Origin: Prorocentrum cordatum | Taxonomy: Eukaryota > Sar > Dinophyceae > Prorocentrales > Prorocentraceae | DNA length: 64,000 nt | Reading direction: 5' to 3' | Assembly (NCBI GenBank): GCA_963575745.1 | Contig: CAUYUJ010003585.1 | Span: 1 to 64,000, forward strand | Shown here: in pieces, positions 9,396-22,724 of the stretch | Layout of the letters: the number at the start of each line of letters is the position of its first letter | How positions within the stretch are numbered: position 1 is the first letter of the stretch | The notes under the pieces: model-generated | Told to the model about the DNA's origin: nothing | The model's input: the letters and a program-made list of their open reading frames with translations, nothing else | Databases searched by the model: none | Position numbers and translations under genes: made by a program

Positions 9396-9989
9396 CAGTG
9401 ACACGTCGATTAGTGAATTGTCCGTTTTCGGTTCTCGAGAGGGCGCCGCGGCCGTTATTTTCCAGGCTTGCGCCCGCCAGGTTTGGGCCTCAGGTCGTTT
9501 TCACTAAACCACGTTTTACTAAAGGGAGGTCTGTCCATCCCCGAAGGCAGGCGTGCGGGCGGAGAGTCGATGCGATCGAAATGGTTTTCGGGCGGGGTGG
9601 GGACAGACGCACGTGCTTTCCAGCGGCGAGGCGGCCGCACGGGCGCGAGCTCTAGGCCAGGACATGCTGAGGCGAGTAACCCCCTGCCGCAGCAGTGACA
9701 AGTCGATTAGTGAAGTGTCCATTTTCGGTTCTCGAGAGGGCGCCGCGGCCGTTATTTTCCAGGCTTGTGCCCTCCAGGTTGAGGCCTCAGGTCGTTTTCA
9801 CTAAACCACGTTTTACTAAAGGGAGGTCTGTCCATCCCCGAAGGCGGGCGGGTGGGCGGAGAGTCGATGCGATCGAAATGGTTTTCGGGCGGGGTGGGGA
9901 CAGACGCACGTGCTTTCCAGCGGCGAGGCGGCCGCACGGGCGCGAGCTCTAGGCCAGGACATGCTGAGGCGAGTAACCCCCTGCCGCAG
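9396..9989 (+). repeat. Two tandem copies of a 297-bp unit
   Basis: Copy 1 (9396-9692) and copy 2 (9693-9989) both start CAGTGACA and run through GATTAGTGAA, GAGAGGGCGCCGCGGCC, TTTTACTAAAGGGAGGTCTG and GGACATGCTGAGGCGAGTAA. They differ at only a few positions, so the duplication is recent. No gene is recognised inside. Confidence 0.93.
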
Positions 9990-11047
9990 CAGATGGGTGG
10001 GCTGGATGGGGGCAGTCGCACGCAGGAAGAGGGGCCGCGAAGGCGGATACACTCTCGGAAGAAGCCGAAGCACACGCAACAGAGCAAGAGATGGAGGGGG
10101 CGTGCACGGCTTGAATCCGCAGCCCGACTGTTCTAAAACATCAACAGGCTCTTGCCCACATTGAGCTGGAATCGCTGTCGGTGTCGCTCCGGGCGTTGTC
10201 CAGTTGAGGCAAAATCTTGCCTGCCCGGCAGCGGCCGATGTCGGTTCTGGCAATCACGTGGTGCTATTGGCCATCGTACACCATGTGATGTTGGCCATCC
10301 TTTGCTTTTGGCCATCGTCTGCTGTCGGCCATCGTATACCATGTGATGGCGTGTCCAGGCTGGTCTAGATACTCGGCGTTTTTGCTGCGAGCTGGCGGCG
10401 GGCATCTGCGCGGACGCAGCGGGCAAGCGTTGCCAGCAAACGCGCGGGCGAAGAGCGGCCGTTCCCACTTTCTGCCCTGGGACCCCTACGCGTCCCCGCC
10501 CCTCCCTCTTTCTGCTACTCTCCTCGGCTGGCGCTGTTGTTGCCGCTGCCGCGGCTGCGCGGCTGCTGCGCCTTCTCCTTCCTCTTGTCGGCCTTTGACG
10601 GCCTGCAGGTCGGTGTCTTTCCCTACTGCATCGTGCACCCCTGGGGCCCGCGTGCTGCTGAGCGAGGGCGCCTTTCCCTGCGGTCCCTCCTCGGCCGCTC
10701 TCGCTGGCCGCGCCCCGCGCCCGCAGAGTGTCGCCTTGGCCCTCCGTGGGCCCTTGCATCCCTGTCGCGCATCCCTTGTGTGCGGATGGGCTGCTCAGCG
10801 CGGGCGCCTTGCGGTTGCTGCCGCGGCGTTTGCTCGCCCAGATTGGCCGCGCGGCGCGCTGCAAGCGCACCTTTGGTCTCCCACCCCGGCTCGTGCGCGG
10901 CCGCTGGCCGGCCCACGGACAGGCAGCCGCCGCGCCGCCGTCGCCGCTGCCGTCGCCGCCACCCGGCACGGTGGTCTCAGAGCAAGGTTCGCCTCGATTG
11001 TCGTGGCCGCCCGCTGGGGGCGAGCTTTTTGTTGTCTGGAGATCCGC

Positions 11048-11050
<3 letters not shown>
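9990..11050. other. Low-copy GC-rich region; no gene seen
   Basis: Contains a small direct repeat GGCCATCGTAYACCATGTGA at about 10270 and 10329. A stretch at about 10972-11010 (GGTCTCAG, GTTCGCCTCGATTGTCGTGG) recurs at about 13759-13795. No coding motif was recognised on either strand. Confidence 0.45.

Positions 11051-11051
<1 letters not shown>

Positions 11052-11086
<35 letters not shown>
11052..11086. repeat. (TA)n microsatellite
   Basis: About 17 TA dinucleotides just before the left end of a satellite-bearing element. Confidence 0.9.
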
Positions 11087-11088
<2 letters not shown>

Positions 11089-11098
11089 TGATAATTCC

Positions 11099-12415
11099 CA
11101 ACCATCCTGTGGTGTTGGGTCCTCGTTTTGAAGAGACGGTGCCCCGCGTTCCTTCCTTCCTCCTTCCTCCTCCCCCCCTCCTCCCCCTCCCATCACCACA
11201 CCATCACCCTCCGCATGCCTCTATTTCGGCACGCCCATCACACGGTTCGTGGCCCCATAGGGAGCTCCACCGAAGGCCCCAGTGGCTGCGTTCGCATGGC
11301 GGCCCCGCCCCATTCTGGCGCACCCCTCACACGGTTCGTGGCCCCATAGGGAGCTCCACCGAAGGCCCCAGTGGCTGCGTTCGCATGGCGGCCCCGCCCC
11401 ATTTTGGCGCACCCCTCACACGGATCGTGGCCCCATAGGGAGCTCCACCGAAGGCCCCAGGGGCTGCGTTCGCATGGCGGCCCCGCCCCATTCTGGCGCA
11501 CCCCCCACACGGTTCGTGGCCCCATAGGGAGCTCCACCGAAGGCCCCAGTGGCAGGGTTCGCATGGCGGCCCCGCCTGATTTCGGCACCCCTCACACGGT
11601 TCGTGGCCCCATAGGGAGCTCCACCGAAGGCCCCAGTGGCAGCGGTTCGCATGGCGGCCCCGCCCCATTTTGGCGCACCCCTCACACGGTTCGTGGCCCC
11701 ATAGGGAGCTCCACCGAAGGCCCCAGTGGCAGGGTTCGCATGGCGGCCCCGCCCCATTCTGGCGCACCCCTCACACGGTTCGTGGCCCCATAGGGAGCTC
11801 CACCGAAGGCCCCAGTGGCTGCGTTCGCATGGCGGCCCCGCCCCATTTGGCGCACCCCTCACACGGTTCGTGGCCCCATAGGGAGCTCCACCGAAGGCCC
11901 CAGTGGCTGCGTTCGCATGGCGGCCCCGCCCCATTCTGGCGCACCCCTCACACGGTTCGTGGCCCCATAGGGAGCTCCACCGAAGGCCCCAGTGGCTGCG
12001 TTCGCATGGCGGCCCCGCCCCATTCTGGCGCACCCCTCACACGGTTCGTGGCCCCATAGGGGGTTCAACCGAGGGCCCCAGTGGCTGCGTTCGCATGGCG
12101 GCCCCGCCTCATTTTCGCGCACCCCTCACACGGTTCGTGGCCCCATAGGGAGCTCCACCGAAGGCCCCAGTGGCTGCGTTCGCATGGCGGCCCCGCGCCA
12201 TATTGGCGCACCCCTCACACGGTTCGTGGCCCCGCAGGGACATAGGGAGCTCCACCGAAGGCCTCAGTGGCAGGTTTCGCATGGCGGCCCCGCCCCAGTG
12301 TGGCGCACCCCTCACACGGTTCGTGGCCGCATTGGGAATTCCTTTTGCTTCGTCCCACTTGCCCTGCGGTATTCACGTTTGCATATGGTTGGGTCCTTCG
12401 CCAGGATATTTTTTG
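11099..12415 (+). repeat. Satellite-bearing element S89, copy 1 (about 13 x 89 bp)
   Basis: The left end (11100-11155) reads ACCATCCTGTGG, CTCGTTTTGAAGAGAC, GCCCCGCGTTCCT and leads into a CT-rich stretch. From about 11230 to 12330 an 89-bp unit repeats about 13 times (ACGGTTCGTGGCCCCATAGG, GAGCTCCACCGAAGGCCCCA, GTTCGCATGGCGGCCCCGCC). The right end (12330-12415) reads GCGGTATTCAC, then GTTGGGTCCTTCGCCAGGAT. Similar ends occur in the copy at 28617; the right end also occurs at 15139. Open frames on both strands are by-products of an array without stops. Confidence 0.9.
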
Positions 12416-13167
12416 TTGTATTGTACTCTAGTCTACATTTCTGTATATATATATATTACATCATATCATATCACATCGTATCAAAATATATATTATTGTA
12501 GTATGTCGCATTATATTTAAGTATACTATAATGCATCATATGGTAATATTGTAGGTTGTATATTGTTATATTAAAGCATATATTAAACATTAACTATATT
12601 ATATTTATATATTATAATATATGGTGCCATATCATATTATATCACATTACATTATACTGTTTATAGTTTTTCATACCATATCATAAACTCTAGTGTACTT
12701 TGTTATATTATTCTATATCATACCATATTATATTAGAGTGTGCCACATTAGGTTATATCACATTATTTCATACCACATCATATTATATCTTATTATATCA
12801 TATTTTTGTTATAGTGTAGTACAGCATTTAAAATTAATTTCACTTTATGTACTGCTTGTTTTTTTATACTATACAGTATCGTATTCTATTGCAGTGTAAT
12901 GTTTTATATGATGTTGTGCTATGTTATATGGTAGTAGAGTGTAACCTACTTGATATATTATGTGATTGTATATTATATCACATTATATGACATTATAATA
13001 CATTATATTATATGATATTACATTATATATTACAGTATATTACAGTACGCTATATTGTATGATTTTATATTATAATACATTCAGTTATACTATATTATAT
13101 TGTATTACGTTGTGTTATCTTATTTATGCAGTATTATGTGGTATTATTTCATATTTCAACATGTTAA

Positions 13168-13202
<35 letters not shown>

Positions 13203-13510
13203 AGCATATTACATTACGTATATGATATTATATTACACTAATTATTATACCCTAATTTAGATAGTAATGCATTATACTCTAATTGTATGTATTATACTAT
13301 GTTATGCCCTAATTTATTATAGTAATTACAGCATATTACACTATTTTACATTTTATTACATCATATTGCATTACAACATATTACATTATATACCTAATGT
13401 TATGCTATCGTTTCATCTTATATATTTAGATATATCTTACAATTTATTTTATTGTATCATATAGTCTTATATTTTACTATATTATATTATATGGCATTAT
13501 ATTATATTAA
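12416..13510. other. AT-rich island of about 1.1 kb
   Basis: Degenerate TATTA, CATATT and ATATAT words, mostly A and T, with a pure (TA)n at about 13170-13200. It contrasts sharply with the GC-rich surroundings and borders the right end of the satellite element. No gene is seen. Confidence 0.85.
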
Positions 13511-14560
13511 TACTTGGACGCGCTCCAATGGATAACTCCTGGGCCTCAGGGGAGAGTGGCGGTACATAGATCACAAATGGGAGTGAGCGACTTTATGCAC
13601 CGCCGCCCTCCCTGAAAAAGGTGCAGGCAAAATTCGTCGGAGGGTGTCCGTGTATATATTTTCGTGGCGCAGACGGCCTTGCGGCTGGTGCCGCCGATCC
13701 TGGAGGCGTGACCTTCCCCGGGGCCCGGGGCTCCCTCCTCGGGAGCCCTGGGCCGGGGCGGTCTCAGCGCAATGTTCTCCTCGATTGTCGTGGCCGTGGG
13801 GGCGAGAAATTATCCGCTCACGCTCAGCAAGATTTTCCCGGTCCCCTAGCTGTCACCGGAGAGGTTCAGAGCAGCGTTCGATGCGCTTGTTGTGTCCGCC
13901 CGCGCTGGGGTGATGGCATGCGTTCGGTTCTATCTTGGGGCGGATTGCTCCCCAGAGGCTGGCTGACTGCTGGTAGGTGTTGTGGGGTACTGTTTTCTCT
14001 TGATTGCTTGGGGTCTTTCGTTTGGCCGCCCGCACCGCGTCGAGAGCCCCCAAAGCCCGCTGCCACCTCACACACGTCTTGCACGCGCAGACTTTTGGTG
14101 CTGCGCAGATCCGTGGGCGGCGGCATTTTCAGTCCCGCTGCGTCCCAGGCGCGCGCTGACCTGGGAGAGAGATGTAATCTACTGCGCGGCGCTACTGGCT
14201 TCTTCTTGGCTGTGCGCAGCTCCAGGCCAGAGCGGGGCGCGACTGGCGCGCGGGGACGTGGACGTCATTCAGGGGCGACGTCCGACGATGGAAAGAAGGC
14301 CGAGAACTTCGCCGCTCCTACTGTTTCTCGCCTGCCACTTAGTTAGTTGCCCGCTTTGCCGTTCGATTTTTGCCGGGCGCCCGAAGTCGACCACTGCATG
14401 GCGATTAGTTCGTTGTCCAGTGCGCCTCCCTCTCACTGCTCCCCCTTACCTTGATAGAAGACTTGTTTTGTTTGTGAGGCGCCTCCGCTCCGCCCTAGCC
14501 GCCCCTCCTTGCAGCTCAGTTCCTCTCATCTCCGGCTACTAAACCTCTAGGCTTCCTTTT
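13511..14560. other. Low-copy region; no gene seen
   Basis: Mixed GC-rich sequence. 13759-13800 repeats a stretch found near 10972 (GTTCTCCTCGATTGTCGTGG). Open frames exist on both strands, but none shows a familiar motif. Confidence 0.45.
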
Positions 14561-14574
14561 TGAATCACACGTAG

Positions 14575-15180
14575 ATTCGCCCACGCCCACACGCGTCCTT
14601 GCCCCACAGGGTGCTCCACACAGGGCTCCAACCGTGCTGTTTGCATGCGTCCCCGCTACCCATGTCGGCACACGCCTCACATGTTTCGTGGCCTTGTTTG
14701 CATGCGTCCCCGCTACCAATTTCGGGACACGCCTCAAAAGCTTAGTGGCCCCATAGGGAGGTACACCCAAGGCTCCATTGGTGTTCGCCAGCGTCCCCGC
14801 CGCTCATTTCGGCGCACACCTCAAACTTCTCGTTCCCCACAGCGAGCCCCACCGAGGGTTCCAGTGGCGCAGCTCGCGAGCGCCCGCGTCGCCCATATCG
14901 GCACACCCCTCACGCGTTTCGTGGCAGCCCCACCTGCGGCCTCGATGGTGCCGTTCGCATGCGTGCCCGCGTTTTTGTTGCACACCGCTCGCACGTCTCG
15001 TAGCCCCACGAAGTAGCATTACCTGAGCCCGTAGGGGCATAGTTCGTACGCGCTCCCGACCACCACCTTTCTACGGCTCCCCCTATTACACGTTTCCTGG
15101 CCCCAGAAAGAGCCCCACAGCGGTAACCGCAACGCGGTATGCACAACTGCACACGCTTGTGTCTTTCGCCAGGATCGTTT
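14575..15180 (+). repeat. S89 element, copy 2 (diverged, left end missing)
   Basis: Degenerate 80-100-bp units share TCGTGGCCCCAYAGGGAG, GCTCCAC, GTTTGCATGCGTCCCCGC and TCGGCACACGCCTCA with the array at 11.2-12.3 kb. It ends with GCGGTATGCACAAC and TGTCTTTCGCCAGGATCG, the same right end as copies 1 and 3. Confidence 0.75.
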
Positions 15181-15399
15181 TCCCTTCCTTCCCTCCTCTG
15201 TCTCCTCCAAGTCCCGCATCGGCAGGTCAGCCCTCTGCGTGATTGCGCTGAAAATCCTGGACGCTTCGCGTATTCCTACCAGAGTTTTTCTCCTCGCTGC
15301 ATGTGCATTATCTTGCGCTGTGCCCCAGCCTCGGTCCTTACGCCCTCTGGACTTTTCCTTGCGGGCCGCTAATCAAACAAGTATTCCTACTGGCCCATC

Positions 15400-15592
15400 C
15401 AGACACGATCGGGGGCTTCTTTGACGCCTCGTGGAGGCATCTTGAGCCATGCTCGGTTAGAGGCTGTCGGAGGCTATCTTGAGCCATGCTCAGCTATCTT
15501 GGGCCATCTTGAGGCTGTCCTGAGGCCTCTTGGAGGTCTGTCGGAGGCTGTCTTGAGCCATGCTCGACCTCCTCGGACCATCTTATTGAGGG
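15400..15592 (+). repeat. CTTGAGGC-type minisatellite
   Basis: Degenerate repetition of TCTTGAGCCATGCTCGG, GAGGCTGTCTTGAG and CCTCTTGGAGG. It belongs to the dispersed CTTGGGGCC-type repeats also found near 17.5, 54.9, 58.5, 60.9 and 63.1 kb. It directly precedes a GGA tract. Confidence 0.75.
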
Positions 15593-15830
15593 TAGGAGGA
15601 GGGAGGGGAGAAGGAGGATGAGGAGGAGGAGGAGGAGGTGGAGGAGGAGGTGGAGGAGGAGGAGGAACAAGAGAGGAGGAGGAGGAGGAGGGGGAAGAGG
15701 AGGAGGAGGAGGAGGAGGAGGAGGAGGAGGAGGAGGAATGCAGCACGATGAGGAGGATGACGAGGAGGAATGCGGCACGAAGAAGGAGGAGGAGAAGGAA
15801 AGGGAGAAGGATGGAGGTTGAGGTGGAGCA
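15593..15830 (+). repeat. Polypurine (GGA)n tract
   Basis: GAGGAG repeat with few interruptions. It leads directly into a GAT tract. Confidence 0.93.
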
Positions 15831-16525
15831 CGATGATGCTGCTGATGATGCTGATGATGATGCTGATGCTGACGATGATGCTGGTGATGAAGCTGCTTCT
15901 GATGATAATGATGATGATGTTGATGATGCTGATTCTGCTGATGCTCATGCTCATGATGATGCTGATGATGCTGATGGTGATGGTGATGCTGCTGATGATG
16001 ATGCTTATCAACATACTGATTCTGGCGATGATGTTGTTGATGCTCATGCTGATGTCGATGACTATGCTTACGCTGATGATGATGACGATGCTGATGATGT
16101 TGATGATGCTGATGCTATTGCAGATGGCGGTGATGATGATGCTAATGCCGATGCTGATGAAGATGCTGATGTTGAAGCTGGTCCTGATGATGATGGTGGC
16201 GATGGTGGTGATGATGATACTGCTGCTGCTGCTGATGATGATGATGCTGCTGATGTTGATGATGCTGCTGGTAATGGTGATTATGATTATGATTATGATG
16301 ATACTGATGATGATGATGATGCTGATGCTCATACTGATGTTGATGATGCTGCTGATGATGCTGATGCTGATGATGATGCTGATGATGTTGATGATGCTTA
16401 AGCTGATGATGATGCTGATGATGATGATGCTGATGATGCGGAGGAGGAGGAGGAGGAGGAGGAGGAGGAGGAGGAGGAGGAGGAGGAGGAGGAGGAAGGG
16501 GAGGATGAGGAGGAGGAGGACCAGA
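15831..16525 (+). repeat. Compound (GAT/GCT)n then (GGA)n tract
   Basis: 15831-16440 is GAT mixed with GCT. 16441-16525 is nearly pure GGA. The open Asp/Ala frame of about 217 codons is an artefact of the triplet period. Confidence 0.94.
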
Positions 16526-16869
16526 GTAAACCCATGATCTATTAATGATGCTGGAAGACCTCCCTCCGAGCTCCCTCTTCATGGGCCCCTACAAGGGTTC
16601 TTTCCCACAGGGAAGTGCCCCGTTGGAGGGCAACCGCGTGAACATATGGGCGTGTGTCAAGACACCACTCTCAGGACTTCAACGCCACGAGTCAACCAGA
16701 CTGTTGCGTCTTGACGATTCTGAGTCGTGCCAGACCACCACTGCTGGGACTTCAACACAGCGAATCAATGTAACTGTTGCGGCCTGGCCGTCCAGAATCG
16801 CTCCAAATCGTGGTTTCTGGTACGTTGATTGTGAGCATTAGTGACATTCTCGCAGACTTTAATACGAAT
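16526..16869. other. Low-copy spacer; no gene seen
   Basis: Mixed sequence. The words 'gacttcaacgccacgagtcaaccagactgttgcg' and 'gacttcaacacagcgaatcaatgtaactgttgcg' form a diverged direct repeat at 16677 and 16750. Confidence 0.5.
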
Positions 16870-17265
16870 TTGCGCGGTGCTAAGGCGAGAGCCATGTTTT
16901 GAAAAGGAACCGCCCTCCATCCGAGAAGCCTTTGTGAATAATCTACAATGGAAAGTGCGTGGCGCTGAAGCGAGAGCCACTTTTTGAAAATCACCCGCCC
17001 TGAATCCGTGAGGAGTTTTTTTTTGGGGGGGGGGATCTTGATGGACCAGCTTGAAAACGAATGTGCGCTGCGCGAGGGCGAGGACATTTTGAAAACGGGC
17101 CGCCTTCAATCCGTTCTTAAGACTGTGCCTCGCGAGGGCGAGGGCAACGTTGAAAACCACCCGCCCTCAATTCGTGAAGCTCTTGCCTTTGTTTAATGCG
17201 ACTGTTCGCAACGCTAAGGCGAGAGCCACATAGTGGAAGCGACCCGCCGAAGCTGTTGTCAGTTT
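16870..17265 (+). repeat. Five degenerate copies of an about 85-bp unit
   Basis: The core CTAAGGCGAGAGCCAC (also GAGGGCGAGG) followed by TTTTGAAAA, ACCCGCCCTCAATCCGTGAA and AGNCTTTG recurs at about 16880, 16965, 17070, 17135 and 17215. The array is interrupted by a T run and a G run at 17017-17034. Confidence 0.8.
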
Positions 17266-17499
17266 TAAAGTTTCAGGCTTTTGATAGTTTTCAAGTTTCA
17301 GGCTTATGAGTGGCACGGGTGTCTTGGGCGGAACTCCCCGCCCGGCCTTCCGACCCTGGCCTTGGGGTGCGACAGGGAGGAGTTGGTCATACTGGACAGC
17401 ATTGCAAGAGGAGGGCGGAGGCAGGGAAGGAGGAGGCAAGGAACAGACGCTGACAAGGAGGATCAGAAGGCGGGCTTGGAGAGGTTCTTGAAGGACTAT

Positions 17500-17795
17500 T
17501 GCGACCATCTTACGGGCTCTCCTGGGGTCCCCGCGTGGTCTCTTGGGGCCCTCTTGGGGCCCTCTTGGTGCCCTCTTGGGGCCCTCTTGGGGCTCATTGG
17601 AAGGGTCTGGGGGGCCTTCGAGGCCCCATTGTTCAAAAAGCGAGGACATCTTAATTCGCCCCCCCCCCCCCCCGCTCGGAGGCTCAAAAATAGTATCTTC
17701 GGGCCTTCTTGGGGCCGCTCTTGAAGCGCTCTTGAGCGCTCTTAGGACCCTCTTGGGGCCTTCTTGCGTCTCTCTTTGGGCTTCTTTTGGGCCGT
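17500..17795 (+). repeat. CTTGGGGCCCT minisatellite with poly-C run
   Basis: Repeated TCTTGGGGCCC and CTCTTGGTGCCC units at 17540-17620 and 17700-17810, separated by a C run at 17659-17674. Same dispersed family as at 15.4 kb. Confidence 0.85.
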
Positions 17796-19355
17796 CTTGG
17801 GGCCATCATGCGGCTCCAAAAATGGAAAGAGGTTCCGGAACCACTTTGGCCTGTCTGCGGGGTTCCTCGGAGGGCTTGGTGGGCATTTTGGACCGTCTTG
17901 GAACAATACTGAATGAAGCCTTGTGAGTGTTTCTTCGGGGCCTCTTTAGAGCCAGTCTGCGGTATCGTACTTCCTCTTGGGTAACATTCTGGACTCGCCG
18001 AGGCCCTCGTGGAGCCATTGTGCCAGCAAAAAGAAAGTCAGCCCTCCCCCGAGCAGGAGGGGGCAGGATGTGTAACAGAAAAAGACAAGTTGGTCCAACC
18101 ACCGGCGCCTACAAGGGCTTTTGGGAGTAAGCCCTGGGCGCAGTCCCTCACCTCCAACTCCACTGTCCCCGCGACACCCAGAGCCGCGCCTTTCCGCGTG
18201 CGTCGAGTCTAGCGCTCTAGCTTATCGGTGCTCCGAGCTGACTGCCATAGATGGGCTTTCTTGCGCGCGCCGGCTCTGCGCTGTAGCTGGTGGGTGATAC
18301 GTGTGGGTCCGAGCTTTTGCAGTCACTTTCTTTCCGAAGAAAACGCCAGCGCCACTGCTAGAGCCCTTCCTTCCACGGATCGTTCTACGTGCGCGCGTCG
18401 ATTTGACGCTGGTGCCTCGGACCGTTTTCCACGCGCGCCGCTGTATCAGCATTTTGGCTGATGGGTGTACGCTCCAGCTCCCGCTTTTCTGCGTTTTCCT
18501 GGAGAGCGCCAGAGCCTCTGCAGCAGATGGGTGTTGGCTCCAGCTTCTGTTCCCGCCTTTTCTTGAGGAGCGCCCGAGCTGTCTGCCACGGAGCAGCTTC
18601 CTCTCACGCGCAGCTGCTGATATTTGGCCGCGAAGTGTCCGCTCCAGCTTCCACCCCCGCCTCTCCCTAAGAAGCGCGAGCTGTCAGCCCCAGTCACTCT
18701 TTCACGCGCGTAGCGAATGGGTGTGAGCTCCCGCTTCCGCTCCAGCCTCTGTCGCAGAGAGGCACCAAAGGCCTTCTGCCACAGAGTCCCTTTTTTTACG
18801 CGCCAGTTGTGTCGCGCGTAGCTGTTGGCTGCGTGTCCCCGTTTCTGCACAGCTCCATATTGCTACCGGCCCTCTCTCTCGCACGCGCCACTTCCCTAGC
18901 CTTGTAGATCGGAGCTACTGCTTCCTAGACCTCTGTGGTCAGCACCAGAGCCCTCTGCCACGCGTCGTCCTCCTAGCACGCGCCGGCTCTGGCAGCATAG
19001 CTGCCCGATTTGGACTCCACCCGCGCCTGCCGCATCTCGCCGGGCGTCTTCCAGGCCCACCTGGCGCGGATTGCCTCAGTCGCTGCCACAGCCCTAAGGA
19101 CCTCTTATCCCGCCCTCCGCCAACTTCGGCAAGGGCTCCCACGGTAGCCTCGTTCACCTAGAGCCCTCGTCCTCCCCTGCTGTGTGTTTCCCTTCCCCGA
19201 GGCGATTGTTTCTGATGGACAAAGGGTTGCGGCTTGCGACGGCGCCCATAGCATCTTTATGTGGAGCATTTTTTTCTTGGTGTGTGTGTGTGTGTGTGTG
19301 CGTGTGTGCGTGCGTGCGTGCGTGCGTGCGTGCGTGTGCGTGCGTGCGTGCGTGC

Positions 19356-19405
<50 letters not shown>

Positions 19406-19634
19406 TTGTGTGGGTGTGGGTGTGGGTGTGGGTGTGGGTGTGGGTGTGGGTGTGGTTGTGGCTGTGCGTTTGCAACTTCCCCCGCGCCCGCGCACGTTAC
19501 AACTATTGATCTTGCAAGGCGTTAGCGTTAGCACCGCTCAGTGGCCCCGATGGGGTAAGACGCTCGCGCGCGCAAGACAATTTCAGAGATACCTCTAGAG
19601 CGAGGCGTTTCTGCCCGAGCCGAAGAAACGAAGT
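17796..19634 (+). repeat. 1.84-kb tandem duplication, copy 1
   Basis: Copy 1 is nearly identical to 19635 onward with a constant offset of 1840 bp. Only a few substitutions are visible (for example GTAACATTCT against GTGACATTCT). It contains a degenerate tandem repeat (GCTCCAGCTTC, GAGCGCCAGAGC, CACGCGC words, about 18200-18900) and a TG/CGTG microsatellite at its 3' side. No gene is recognised. The paired open frames simply reflect the duplication. Confidence 0.94.
19279..19465 (+). repeat. (TG)n/(CGTG)n/(GGGTGT)n microsatellite in copy 1
   Basis: TG repeat, then about 12 CGTG units, then TG and GGGTGT runs. The Cys/Val and His/Thr open frames are artefacts. Confidence 0.95.
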
Positions 19635-21590
<1,956 letters not shown>

Positions 21591-22251
21591 TTTTTTAGTT
21601 TTTCTTTTTTTGTTGTTCTCTCTTTTTTTCTTCCTCGCGCAGGCTCACGCCTAGCCGAGGCCGCCGCGCGGAGCCCTGCCGTGGCCCGCCGCCCGCTGCC
21701 GCCGGCCTAGGCCTCGGGCCTGCCGCCCCCCGCCGCCGCCGCCGCCCCCATCCACCCCGCCTGCTGGCGGGCGGCCGAGCCCAGCCCCGCCTCGGCGCCC
21801 CCCGCCTCCGCCAGCCAGCGCGCCGCCCGCCGCGCGCCTCGGCCGGCCCCTGGCGGGCCCCAGCCAGCCGCAGCCCGCCGCCTCCGCCTCCGCCCCGCCG
21901 CGGGGCTCCGCCGGCTGCGGCGCCTCGTCTCGCTCCTGGCGGCTGCGGTGCGCCGATCCCCCCCGGCCGCCCCGAGAGTCGCGGGCGTTCTCGCCCCACC
22001 CTCGCTCGGGGCCCGTTCTGGCGTGCCTCCCCGAGCCCCTCCTGGCCGAAGTTGATGGTATACTTTCTACCAGGCGCGCTCTTGCGTGTGCCGGCATCGG
22101 GGAGGCAGCTGGCGCGTAGAGCATTTGCTTCTCCACGAGCAACTGCGAGATAATAGCGGGGATGCTCACCGCGAGGCGTTTGTTTGACATCTTGGACTTA
22201 CCTGCCTGCCTCACCCGACCGCGCCCCAAGCAGTCCAAATCATAGTGTTAT
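21591..22251. other. Very GC-rich region, possible minus-strand frame
   Basis: 21650-21980 is dominated by GCCGCC and GGC words. On the minus strand a frame is open across 22238-21651, with an in-frame ATG about 16 codons in. The part read from 22190 to 22050 is the least repetitive (KRLAVSIPAIISQLLVEKQM). Its product is not recognised, and the downstream Arg/Gly/Ala stretch may be composition only. Confidence 0.3.
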
Positions 22252-22647
22252 TCCGGAGAGAGAGAGAGAGAGAGAGCTTTAGGGGCCTCTCGCGAGGAGG
22301 ACCTGTTTTTCATTAGTGCTCGCGTTTGTTTTGTGCTGGCAGCAGCGCGACCTCACGGGGCGACGAGGGAGAGGGAGCTTCGTCTCATTTCTTGTCAAAA
22401 GGTACCTTTTCTTTCGCGTGTTCGGCCCTCCCAGGCTTTTGTGCCAGCCCTTCTCCTTATCTTGGCTCGTCGTCCCCCCGTCTCGGTCTCCTCACCTCGT
22501 GTCGTTTCGAGTTGCGCTTTTGCAGCAGTCGCGGGTCTGCGCGCCGGCGCGGACTACACTGGCGCCCGACTCGCGGCTGGTGCAGCTCAGCGCTGCTGCC
22601 CGCGGCGTGGGCGCGACGCGCTGACTTGTCCTGCCGACGATGTGTGG

Positions 22648-22648
<1 letters not shown>
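22252..22648. other. (GA)n and low-copy spacer; no gene seen
   Basis: A (GA)n run at 22257-22275 is followed by mixed sequence leading to the first (TTG)n of the array. No coding signal was recognised. Confidence 0.5.

Positions 22649-22724
<76 letters not shown>

Noticed and set aside
11238-12033. Long frames on both strands across the 89-bp array
   Set aside because: The unit lacks stops in several frames. Both strands are open equally, so the protein repeats reflect DNA repeats.
15748-16401. Asp/Ala-rich frame of 217 codons
   Set aside because: Translation of GAT/GCT triplets. Similar frames appear in every GAT tract of the window.
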